From Candidatus Hodarchaeota archaeon (lineage in GTDB: Archaea; Asgardarchaeota; Heimdallarchaeia; Hodarchaeales; YT1-057), in contig JAEOTI010000223.1 of the NCBI GenBank assembly GCA_016839955.1, forward strand, positions 1 to 10,444: a DNA stretch of 10,444 nt. The letters are read 5' to 3'. The notes beneath the pieces were generated by a model. That model searched no databases. It had not been told where the DNA came from and saw only the letters and a list, made by a program, of their open reading frames with translations. Of this stretch, positions 1 through 6,218 are shown piece after piece. The position numbers and the translations under genes were made by a program. The stretch's first letter is position 1; each line of letters begins with the position of its first letter.

Positions 1-5
1 ATCTA

Positions 6-30
6 TCAAGAAGTGGAGGTAACTTCTTGA
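6..30. repeat. Perfect 9-bp hairpin with a GGAGGTA loop
   Basis: The arms TCAAGAAGT (6-14) and ACTTCTTGA (22-30) are exact reverse complements around the 7-nt loop GGAGGTA. On the plus strand the loop is a near-perfect archaeal Shine-Dalgarno sequence. It could be the end of an upstream transcript (terminator or structured 3' end) or a ribosome-site hairpin for the short TTG frame at 27. The gene to the left lies outside the window, so the role is open. Confidence 0.5.
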
Positions 31-238
31 GAAGAGGTGAAAGGACATTTTTTTATAGGAGATGATTTAAAGTGCAACTCGAGTAAATTGATGAAAAAAC
101 TTCATTTCAAGTCTGAAGAATACAGAAAAACAGAAAGAATAGTTGAAGTTATTCTTTGGGAATTTTTCATCTAATGGAAAGAAGAATGATCAGAAAAGTT
201 AATCCTGAAATCGATATTATTACTGATAGACAAGAGGA

Positions 239-258
239 AAGACTGGTTTGACGACATT
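239..258. repeat. Dispersed repeat copy A
   Basis: AAGACTGGTTTGACGACATT matches copy D (7436-7455) at 19 of 20 positions, with the last 16 bases identical. Its 12-bp core is the reverse complement of the core in copies B and C, yet it carries the same ACGACATT flank on the same side. It lies about 50 bp beyond the stop codon of the minus-strand OLD-type gene. Confidence 0.75.
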
Positions 259-309
259 CTGCATCTTGTGATCCAATTCCAGATTAATTCTTGCTATTTG
301 AACTCCATG

Positions 310-2310
310 TCAGTTATTTCCAAATATAAAATCATTAAGGATAGAATGAATTTCTTCTGGAATATTATCTTGATATTCAATAATATCCTTATTTCGGAAA
401 TTTAGATTAAATTCTCCTCTAATTGCTGCTAATAGGTATTTGGCATTAATCATAAATAAAGATTCATTATTCCACCTAAGAATAAATTTAGTAATGGCAT
501 CGTTTATTGTATTCCCAACAAGTGGGCTTAAATGAGTAATGGCCCTTCTAGAGATCATAGCTTGACTTACTGCTGAATTAATTTCCTCTATTGAATCTTC
601 AGGTGTAATTGATAAATCATTATCTGGAGAAAAAATCTTTGATCTAATTTCGTTCTCAACATAATGAAATAACAACTTTGAAAATTGCTTAGTTTTTTCC
701 TCCTGAATGATATCTTCGATTTTTTGAGAAATATTGTGAAAATTATGTACCAAATTTGAAGTATTGTGCTCTATAATTGTTGTGATTGCTTCTAAATCTA
801 ATAAATAGCTTTCAATTTGTCTATAGCTCCATATATGAACAGGAAATCCATCAAAAGCTTTGATATTCGATATTTCATGATCAGAATCTTCATCTCGATC
901 TCTGATGTAGACAATTTTTTTACCATCAAGAGTTTGCAGAAATCCACTTCTTAATTTATTTAAATCTGATGAATACAATTTTCCTACATGTAAGAACTCT
1001 ATCATTTTTCGATTTTCAGCAATACGATTATCTGTTTTAGCTAATCTTTCTATGAATTTTTCGATAAATTCCTGGTCAGTAGGTCCTTCTAAACAAACGA
1101 TAGTTTCCGCTCTATTCATCAATGCCCTTTGGTAATTGGTTGGAGAAAGTCCCATAAGTTCCATCTGGTTAAATAAATCAGACGCTTCTTGTATCCATTT
1201 AATTTCGGTTGATTCTCCTTCCAGTCTTAAAATAATAATTGAATCTTGAGGAATACTATCAATTAAGTTGGGAAGATGAGTTGTGAAAATGATTTGTTTG
1301 TTTTCACCTAAATCAAGTAAGTAAGAGGTAAGATCATTTGCCAAACTAGCGTGTAAATGAGAGTCTGGTTCGTCCAACAAAACTACGGAACTATCTTCAA
1401 GGCTTATAGCAGAAAAGATTTTCGCGAATGTTTGTGTTCCTCCCCCAAAAATTGTTATATCTCTACCATAATTGTCTAATGTTAAATCAAAATTTCCACT
1501 ATAGTCGTTTAAGTTTATTTCGACACCTTCAATAATAGGAAAATTTGATTCCATTCTTTCCTTAAATTTATTGAATAATTCCCAATTATTGCGTTTAAGG
1601 TGATATAACTTGGATCTTATCAAACCTCCTTTGTAATCACCTCGCAAATTATTTTGTAAACCAATAAAACCAGTATAAGGTTCACTTTTTTGGAATTCAC
1701 TCAGATATGGTAAAATTATTTTGGGTTTATACGGGAAATTACTTGGACTATTGATGTAATTACTGATGATCACATTAAAATAACGTTCAACTTTTTTTTC
1801 TGTGTTTTTCGTGTCTTCAAGATTTTCTATTTCTAATTTTTGGATAAAATCATTTTTCAGAAGATTAATCAGATTGATTTCATCTCTAGGAATTCCCCCC
1901 CATTTTATCTCCCGTTGTTCCTTTAGAATAACTTCAATTTCCATTCTTAATTGTATAGAAATCCTCATTTCTTGAATTTTTTTTGAGATCTCTTGAAGGG
2001 TGGTATCACTTAATCTCTCATTAAGTGTAAGATCAAATTCTCTCAATTTAAACAAACTATACCATTCTTCTTGAGTAAGATATAATTCAAGTTCAAATCG
2101 TGTGGTAAAAGGAGGATTTCTTAACATAGTGGGAAAATCAAGCATAATATTTCCACCAAAAGGAAGATTGAAGATTCCCGCAATTGAATAGAGTAATGAA
2201 GTTTTTCCTGCGTTATTCTCTCCTATAATAGCATTTATTCCACTTTTAAATAAAAAACTCTGATTCTTGTAATGTTTGAAATTAATGAATATAATTTTGT
2301 GAATTATCAA
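310..2310 (-). CDS. OLD-family ATPase with TOPRIM nuclease domain
   Basis: This 666-residue protein has an SMC/ABC-type ATPase followed by a TOPRIM domain, the layout of OLD-family (overcoming lysogenization defect) endonucleases. Visible motifs are Walker A GENNAGKTS (30-38), an ABC signature-like GGGTQ (289-293), Walker B VVLLDEP (309-315, D313/E314), an H-loop TTH (343-345), the TOPRIM motif LEGPTD (407-412, E408) and an acidic DRDED (471-475). Residues near 495-508 (W-x-YRQIESYLLD) follow the conserved pattern after the TOPRIM acidic cluster in this group. The family cuts DNA, or in some systems RNA, using ATP control and acts in phage defence. The TTG start at 2310 is chosen because CAAGGAG lies 10 bp upstream. 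There is no adjacent GajB-like UvrD helicase, so it is not a typical Gabija. A single-gene OLD or a fused PARIS-like AriA-AriB arrangement are alternatives. A run of seven G falls at codons 137-139. Confidence 0.9.
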   Translation of the reverse strand: MIIHKIIFINFKHYKNQSFLFKSGINAIIGENNAGKTSLLYSIAGIFNLPFGGNIMLDFPTMLRNPPFTTRFELELYLTQEEWYSLFKLREFDLTLNERLSDTTLQEISKKIQEMRISIQLRMEIEVILKEQREIKWGGIPRDEINLINLLKNDFIQKLEIENLEDTKNTEKKVERYFNVIISNYINSPSNFPYKPKIILPYLSEFQKSEPYTGFIGLQNNLRGDYKGGLIRSKLYHLKRNNWELFNKFKERMESNFPIIEGVEINLNDYSGNFDLTLDNYGRDITIFGGGTQTFAKIFSAISLEDSSVVLLDEPDSHLHASLANDLTSYLLDLGENKQIIFTTHLPNLIDSIPQDSIIILRLEGESTEIKWIQEASDLFNQMELMGLSPTNYQRALMNRAETIVCLEGPTDQEFIEKFIERLAKTDNRIAENRKMIEFLHVGKLYSSDLNKLRSGFLQTLDGKKIVYIRDRDEDSDHEISNIKAFDGFPVHIWSYRQIESYLLDLEAITTIIEHNTSNLVHNFHNISQKIEDIIQEEKTKQFSKLLFHYVENEIRSKIFSPDNDLSITPEDSIEEINSAVSQAMISRRAITHLSPLVGNTINDAITKFILRWNNESLFMINAKYLLAAIRGEFNLNFRNKDIIEYQDNIPEEIHSILNDFIFGNN
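1895..1901. repeat. Homopolymer tract G7 in the OLD-type gene
   Basis: Seven C on the plus strand are seven G in the coding strand, covering codons for W137-G138-G139. A one-base slip would truncate the protein soon after the ATPase N-terminal part. It is one of three such tracts in three genes. Confidence 0.6.
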
Positions 2311-2320
2311 TTAACGTTCT

Positions 2321-2327
2321 CTCCTTG
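2321..2327 (-). promoter_or_regulatory. Shine-Dalgarno site of the OLD-type gene
   Basis: On the minus strand CAAGGAG lies 10 nt before the TTG at 2310. It supports this non-ATG start, which places the Walker A motif at the usual distance of about 30 residues from the N-terminus. Confidence 0.6.
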
Positions 2328-2361
2328 GACTTTTCTTCTCCATTCCATTACACATTATCAA

Positions 2362-2379
2362 AAATAAGACATCTTATTT
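2362..2379. promoter_or_regulatory. Palindrome AAATAAGA-CA-TCTTATTT, possible operator
   Basis: Perfect 8-bp arms with a 2-bp centre lie about 50 bp upstream of the OLD-type gene start. If the ATTTAAAT at 2394-2401 is its TATA box, transcription would start within or just beside this palindrome. That is a common operator position for archaeal repressors. The regulatory role is inferred. Confidence 0.4.
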
Positions 2380-2393
2380 GATGTTACAAACAA

Positions 2394-2401
2394 ATTTAAA
2401 T
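2394..2401 (-). promoter_or_regulatory. TATA-like box of the OLD-type gene
   Basis: ATTTAAAT is a self-complementary archaeal TATA-like element. It would place a start site near 2370 and a leader of about 60 nt before the TTG at 2310. AT-rich surroundings make chance matches likely. Confidence 0.3.
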
Positions 2402-2530
2402 CAAGTATATTTTTATTAATGTTGTGCCAACTTGCATTAATCTGTAAAAGAAGATCTTAGCCCTCAAAATGGTAGTAGGATAAAATGCTTAATGCGATGC
2501 AAAGAATTTTTTATTTCTTCCAAAGGTGTT

Positions 2531-2551
2531 AATCCAGCCTTTTACGACATC
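2531..2551. repeat. Dispersed repeat copy B
   Basis: It is 19 of 21 bases identical to copy C (5859-5879). The two differ only at one base in the spacer and at the last base. The shared parts are AATCCAGCCTT and TACGACAT. It lies 16 bp before the large inverted repeat at 2567-2627. Confidence 0.75.
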
Positions 2552-2566
2552 TTTTGAACATCTATA

Positions 2567-2627
2567 GAAAAAAAAGACGAATAAAACGTCAGATTTCTGA
2601 CGTATTTTCGCCACAATCTTTTTTTTC
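2567..2627. repeat. 61-bp imperfect inverted repeat
   Basis: The outer arms GAAAAAAAAGA (2567-2577) and TCTTTTTTTTC (2617-2627) are exact reverse complements. The inner arms ACGTCAGA (2586-2593) and TCTGACGT (2596-2603) are also exact, around a TT centre. Between them CGAATAAA pairs with TATTTTCG apart from a single-base difference, and the right side has about six extra bases (CCACAA). Either transcript could fold into a long hairpin; the plus-strand right arm ends in U8. It could be a bidirectional terminator, an operator or a relic of a small mobile element. Confidence 0.7.
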
Positions 2628-2908
2628 CTTACGAAAAAGAACAATACGATTATTACGGTCCATCCATTTCTTATGAGTACATAAAAAGAAATCTACCAGA
2701 GAAGCTAATGCAATTCAAAAGCTCAAAATTTGGGATTAAAGAGTAGCATTTTAAAATATCGCAACAAAATTACAAGACAATTTCCAGCGATAACTTCTAA
2801 AAAGGGTGGGAATATTATAGTTGAATTATCATTGCAAATAGTTTTCAGGTTAAGAAAGTGAATCTCGATAGATCTCTATGAGATATTAGCTCAAAATAGG
2901 TGTAGGGA

Positions 2909-3556
2909 ATGCCACAAAAAAAAGAAAAGTCTCCAGAAGCAGTGCAATTTGATAAACTCGCTAGGTACTTGTTTAAAGATATTAAACCTATTAAAACCGC
3001 AAGAGAAAAGTTCAAATCACGAATATTTAGAGAATGGATTGAGAATAATCCTGATATAGTATCAGAAGCATTAGTACCTCCAGCAAGCACTGAAAAAGAG
3101 ATACTACGAGTATTACAGACAATCTTAATCGATCTTAATAAAATTACTTTGAAGAATCTTCTTATTTTAGCGAAAGAAAAAACAAATTTGAGAACTCAAA
3201 CTCAACTAAAATCTTTTCTGCCTCTTATCAAATCACCATCGATTTCCTATCCTAAAAAAATGACAGGTGCTTCTGTTATAATAGTTGAAAAGGCTTCTTT
3301 ATCCCCTCCCGAATTCTCATTTCAGCTACGGCAAGCATATGACAACGCACCATCAAAAATGGGGAATATGGTAGAAATTTCAGTATTAGCAGAAATAATC
3401 AAAGAAAATACAGGTTGGAGCTTTGATTTAATCTATAAAAAAATCTATAACTCATATTTAGAAAAAAAAGTGGATTTACAACCAGGAAAAGTAACAAGTG
3501 GGAAAGCTCTTCAAGCTGAAGATGGATCAAAATTCGTTTGGTTCCAGTATAGATGA
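2909..3556 (+). CDS. Uncharacterised protein with winged-helix-like C-terminus
   Basis: I do not recognise this 215-residue protein as a named family. The N-terminal half (about 10-105) is predicted helical and strongly charged. Residues 108-135 look like a strand-rich linker, and 150-215 have the rhythm of a winged helix: helix VEISVLAEIIKE, helix FDLIYKKIYNSYLEK, then a wing ending in DGSKFVWFQYR. No signal peptide or membrane segment is seen. ATG at 2909 is supported by AGGTG six bases upstream. It precedes the ATPase-nuclease gene by 14 bp on the same strand, so the two are very likely co-transcribed and may work together; the protein could be a DNA-binding or specificity partner. That function is inference only. 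Confidence 0.8.
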   Translation: MPQKKEKSPEAVQFDKLARYLFKDIKPIKTAREKFKSRIFREWIENNPDIVSEALVPPASTEKEILRVLQTILIDLNKITLKNLLILAKEKTNLRTQTQLKSFLPLIKSPSISYPKKMTGASVIIVEKASLSPPEFSFQLRQAYDNAPSKMGNMVEISVLAEIIKENTGWSFDLIYKKIYNSYLEKKVDLQPGKVTSGKALQAEDGSKFVWFQYR

Positions 3557-3558
3557 AA

Positions 3559-3564
3559 GGGTGA
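3559..3564 (+). promoter_or_regulatory. Ribosome site deciding the TTG start at 3571
   Basis: GGGTGA, within AAGGGTGAGA just after the stop codon at 3554-3556, matches the archaeal anti-Shine-Dalgarno motif GGTGA. It lies about seven bases before TTG 3571. No in-frame ATG exists near the N-terminus, so TTG is the best start. Confidence 0.6.
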
Positions 3565-3570
3565 GAGATC

Positions 3571-5778
3571 TTGTTTAGATTACCAAAGTTCAAAAACCAA
3601 GACAAAGTTAATAGTTTTCTACTAACTTTCAAAAAAAATCCGTTTCCTGCACCTCCAGCATCTGCTGATTTTCGCGATAATCCCGCAAAATTCATTATAG
3701 GGAGGAATCATGAATTAAAGGAAATTTATAAAACTATTTCACAGTCTCTTAAGCATCCTGAATCTAAACTGATGTTCATTACAGGGAAACAGGGAATAGG
3801 GAAATCGACTGTTGTAAGTTCAATCCCGAACTATTTGGCATCTAAAAATCTAAGAAATAAGGTAGTGATCGTTTATTTTAACACGAGTAGCGATAAGAAG
3901 GATTATAAGCTCATTAATTTTTATAAACAGACTATTAATCAGCTAGAGGGGAAGGATTTTTTCGAGAATTTAGTTTATGCTACTCTATCGAAGCTAATTA
4001 CCCTTGCGAAAGAACAAGGAGGACAATTATTAGAAGATTTATCTCAACTCTCATTAACCCCAGAATTCAGAAAAAAAAGCGGTGAAGATTCCCAATTTTT
4101 GCGCTCATTAATCGTAGGGAAAATTCCTATACTTAAAGAACAATTTAAAAGTTATATCCGAAGAAATTACAGAATTTTAATAAAACACATTCCCGTAGAT
4201 GATTTCAATTTTCTTTTTACAATGATTGACTCTGTAGTTGAGGACGATCCAATACCTGCGGTTAATGCTTTGAAGGGAATTAGTGAATATAATGGATACT
4301 ATATAAATACAGATAATTTAGCATTAAATGCGTTTAACAACTTTAAAAAACTTGCTAGATGGGTTTATGAAGAAACAACGTTTTTAGTTATATTTGATCA
4401 CCTTGAAGGAGGTTTAGGTGACCCAGAGAAGGCGTTTCATGGTCTTTTCTCCCTTCTTCTGTCATTAAGACAACAATATTACACCTGTATTTTAATTTCA
4501 GGTACAATGGATGGTTTTAACAGATTCTACAACGTCTTAGAAGATGATATGAAAAACCAGCTTGACCGGTGGTTATCTTTTTATGAAACGCTTTTACCCT
4601 TAGGTATTAATTCAGTCGTAGATATTGTAAAACGTCATCTTGATAATTTTTGGGCTAATTCAAATTTCCGACCACCTCATAATTACGCGTTATATCCTTT
4701 TGGACGTGAAAGTGTAGCATACTTATATGACTCAACTCATGAGGATATTAGAAAAACTTTGGTCGAATTATTTAATCAAATTGAGGAATTCCGTGAAAAT
4801 GATACAGTAAAACCGATAATCAGTTTCTTTGAAGCGCTTTCGAGATTTCGTCCAGAGAAAAATATCTCCCTCCAATCACGAGAAATTCAGTATTTTCAAA
4901 ATAAACTCCTGGATCCCAAAATTCAAGACAAGGTACGTTCTACAAATGCTGAAAATGCTATTTTTAACTTGGTTAATATTGCAAGAAAGGAAATTAAGGA
5001 AATAACAGAGGTAAAGCATGAGCCACCAATTGGAAAGAAAAATTTGAAACCGGATGTATATCTAGAACTATTTGGTGGGTTAAGTTTTCTAAATCTCAAA
5101 CGGATAGGAGTAGAAGTCAAAGTTTTTCGAGTATCTGAGCAAGTAAGCTCAAAGGAAGTTAGAAAAACACACTCTCTTGTGGAAAGTAATGATTTAGACC
5201 TAGTAATGTGGATATCGACTGTTCCCCTTTCTGGAGTGAAGCATGAAATTTCCGATCAAATGAAAAACAGAATAGGTAGAACTACTCCGATTTCAAAAGA
5301 AGAACAGGCATATCTAGGTTTCTCCATCTACTTTAAAGAGATCTTTAATAGAGATCCAGACCCACAAGAAGCCATTTTTCTACTGGATAAACTAGGTATA
5401 CCTTTAAAGAGAATAATCTCACAGTTTCAAGTGGGGAAAACTATACTACCTCCTATCACTGGGAAACCGATTAAAAAACTAAAACCTAAACGGAAACCAA
5501 TGCAAAAACCACTAATACCACCACATCCCCCCCCTACACCTCCTACAATTTTCACGAAAGCTCAAGAGATAAATCAAAATTTATCCATTATCTTAACAGA
5601 TCTCTCTGGTGAAGATAGGAAGTATGTCAGGAAAACTACCATAATAAACCAACTAAGGAAAAAAATGAAGTTAAGAGAATTATCAAAAGATGAATTAGAA
5701 CACCTAGACAGTCTAATTGTAAAAATTGCAAGGAAAAAAGGATTACGACCCCGACCCCAAACAATATATTTCTCTTAG
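3571..5778 (+). CDS. AAA/STAND-type ATPase fused to a PD-(D/E)XK-like nuclease
   Basis: This 735-residue soluble protein starts with FIIGRNHELKEI (41-52), the pre-Walker segment typical of AAA/STAND NTPases. Walker A is GKQGIGKST (72-80). A Walker B-like FLVIFDHLE (271-279, D276 and E279) is followed by a sensor-like strand ILISGT (307-312). After a helical region, KPDV (493-496) and GVEVKV (513-518) give the P-D...E-x-K order and spacing (D495, E515, K517) of PD-(D/E)XK nucleases. The flanking strand LDLVMWIST (542-550) suits that fold. A basic, proline-rich linker (about 630-660) containing a C8 tract leads to a C-terminal helical or winged-helix-like module (663-735). Expected role: NTP-controlled nuclease, plausibly in defence with the 215-residue partner just upstream. 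Archaeal ATPases with DUF234 nuclease tails are an analogy, not an identification. Confidence 0.85.
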   Translation: MFRLPKFKNQDKVNSFLLTFKKNPFPAPPASADFRDNPAKFIIGRNHELKEIYKTISQSLKHPESKLMFITGKQGIGKSTVVSSIPNYLASKNLRNKVVIVYFNTSSDKKDYKLINFYKQTINQLEGKDFFENLVYATLSKLITLAKEQGGQLLEDLSQLSLTPEFRKKSGEDSQFLRSLIVGKIPILKEQFKSYIRRNYRILIKHIPVDDFNFLFTMIDSVVEDDPIPAVNALKGISEYNGYYINTDNLALNAFNNFKKLARWVYEETTFLVIFDHLEGGLGDPEKAFHGLFSLLLSLRQQYYTCILISGTMDGFNRFYNVLEDDMKNQLDRWLSFYETLLPLGINSVVDIVKRHLDNFWANSNFRPPHNYALYPFGRESVAYLYDSTHEDIRKTLVELFNQIEEFRENDTVKPIISFFEALSRFRPEKNISLQSREIQYFQNKLLDPKIQDKVRSTNAENAIFNLVNIARKEIKEITEVKHEPPIGKKNLKPDVYLELFGGLSFLNLKRIGVEVKVFRVSEQVSSKEVRKTHSLVESNDLDLVMWISTVPLSGVKHEISDQMKNRIGRTTPISKEEQAYLGFSIYFKEIFNRDPDPQEAIFLLDKLGIPLKRIISQFQVGKTILPPITGKPIKKLKPKRKPMQKPLIPPHPPPTPPTIFTKAQEINQNLSIILTDLSGEDRKYVRKTTIINQLRKKMKLRELSKDELEHLDSLIVKIARKKGLRPRPQTIYFS
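5527..5534. repeat. Homopolymer tract C8 in the ATPase-nuclease gene
   Basis: Eight C encode part of PHPPPTPP (residues 651-658) in the proline-rich linker. A slip here would remove or replace only the last 75-80 residues and leave the ATPase and nuclease parts intact. Confidence 0.6.
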
Positions 5779-5858
5779 AAGACCAGAAACTAGATTCTAA
5801 TTAAAGATAAGCATTAATAATTAATATACTAAATGTCGATATTGCACTTAACCTTATC

Positions 5859-5879
5859 AATCCAGCCTTGTACGACATT
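5859..5879. repeat. Dispersed repeat copy C
   Basis: AATCCAGCCTT followed by GTACGACATT, nearly identical to copy B. Its distal seven bases (5873-5879) are the exact reverse complement of 5832-5838, so this copy could close a stem with a loop of about 34 nt. It lies about 80 bp beyond the ATPase-nuclease stop codon. Confidence 0.75.
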
Positions 5880-5888
5880 CTTCTTCAT

Positions 5889-5920
5889 GAGTGGTGGTTT
5901 CAAGACTACTAAAACCACTC
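5889..5920. terminator. Hairpin GAGTGGT/ACCACTC, possible 3' end structure
   Basis: The perfect 7-bp arms GAGTGGT (5889-5895) and ACCACTC (5914-5920) enclose an 18-nt loop. An alternative register pairs GTGGTTT with AAACCAC. It lies about 110 bp after the ATPase-nuclease gene. No oligo-T run follows at once, so the terminator role is uncertain. Confidence 0.35.
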
Positions 5921-6144
5921 GATAATAGAATTGGTTTGTAAGAATTTAATTTTCCCATTTTTTCATTCGCAGTAAGCTAAAGTAATGGTTCAGGGAATTC
6001 TTTTTTAGGATTCAATATTCTTTAACATTCCTTTCCTTATTAAATAATAATTGCATATAATATCACCTATTCATCAAATGAGTGCATTTATTTAACCAAA
6101 GCAATTAATTTAATCTTCCTTCAAGAATTTACATAGCATTCTTC

Positions 6145-6162
6145 GAAAGAAAGGTATAAATA
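6145..6162 (+). promoter_or_regulatory. Archaeal BRE and TATA box
   Basis: GAAAGAAAGG (6145-6154), purine-rich and BRE-like, precedes TATAAATA (6155-6162), a close match to the archaeal consensus. Transcription should start near 6182-6187. That would give the TTG 6215 gene a leader of about 30 nt. The GGAGGA at 6173-6178 would then fall outside the transcript unless an upstream promoter is also used (TTTACATA near 6128-6135 is a weak candidate). Confidence 0.65.
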
Positions 6163-6182
6163 ATAGAATTTTGGAGGAATTC

Positions 6183-6218
6183 ATGAATAGTCAATTTATA
6201 GAAGGATTACTATCTTGA
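6183..6218 (+). CDS. Possible 11-residue leader peptide
   Basis: The frame MNSQFIEGLLS begins at ATG 6183 behind GGAGGA (6173-6178, 4-5 nt spacing). Its TGA stop (6216-6218) overlaps the TTG start (6215-6217) of the membrane-protein gene as TTGA. This arrangement could couple translation of the two. Alternatives: an untranslated chance frame if transcription starts near 6184, or a frameshifted true N-terminus of the membrane protein, since it is in another frame. No independent function is apparent. Confidence 0.3.
   Translation: MNSQFIEGLLS

Larger units (their letters stand above)
1..309. other. Gene-poor left flank with micro-ORFs
   Basis: No convincing gene is visible here. Two tiny plus-strand frames overlap by one base: 91-174 (27 codons, starting MKKLHFKSEE) and 174-251 (25 codons, starting MERRMIRKVN), joined as TAATG. 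Neither has a good ribosome site or a recognisable family, so they may be remnants of a decayed gene or chance. A further short frame starts at TTG 27 behind GGAGGT. The stretch also holds a hairpin at 6-30 and repeat copy A at 239-258. It forms the 3' flank of the minus-strand OLD-type gene. I see no clear oligo-T terminator for that gene. Confidence 0.4.
2311..2908. other. Divergent regulatory region, about 600 bp
   Basis: This gap lies between two divergently transcribed genes and should hold both promoters. No protein-coding frame is supported. It contains a TATA-like ATTTAAAT at 2394-2401, a palindrome at 2362-2379, repeat copy B at 2531-2551 and a 61-bp imperfect inverted repeat at 2567-2627. 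A TATA-like AATATTATAG at 2811-2820 may serve the plus-strand pair, giving a leader of roughly 65 nt; this is a weak guess. Confidence 0.5.
5779..6182. other. Intergenic region, 404 bp, structured
   Basis: No gene is supported. It contains AATGTCG (5832-5838) that can pair with CGACATT in repeat copy C (5873-5879), a second hairpin at 5889-5920, then AT-rich DNA leading to a strong BRE/TATA box at 6145-6162. It probably holds the 3' end of the ATPase-nuclease transcript and the promoter of the membrane-protein gene. Confidence 0.5.

Noticed and set aside
87..145. Possible C/D box guide RNA (TTGATGA at 87-93, CTGA at 113-116)
   Set aside because: No convincing C' and D' boxes or terminal stem were found, so the match is probably chance.
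310..2310. Gabija (GajA) assignment
   Set aside because: GajA is also an ATPase-TOPRIM protein, but no UvrD-like GajB helicase lies next to the gene on either side in this window.
2845..3090. Minus-strand open frame of 81 codons
   Set aside because: It lies opposite the better-supported 215-residue gene, has no ribosome site and no recognisable domain; a shadow frame.
3399..3695. Minus-strand open frame of 98 codons
   Set aside because: It spans the junction of two plus-strand genes with clear motifs and ribosome sites; a shadow frame.
4923..5120. Minus-strand open frame of 65 codons
   Set aside because: It lies inside the nuclease part of the plus-strand ATPase gene and has no start signals.
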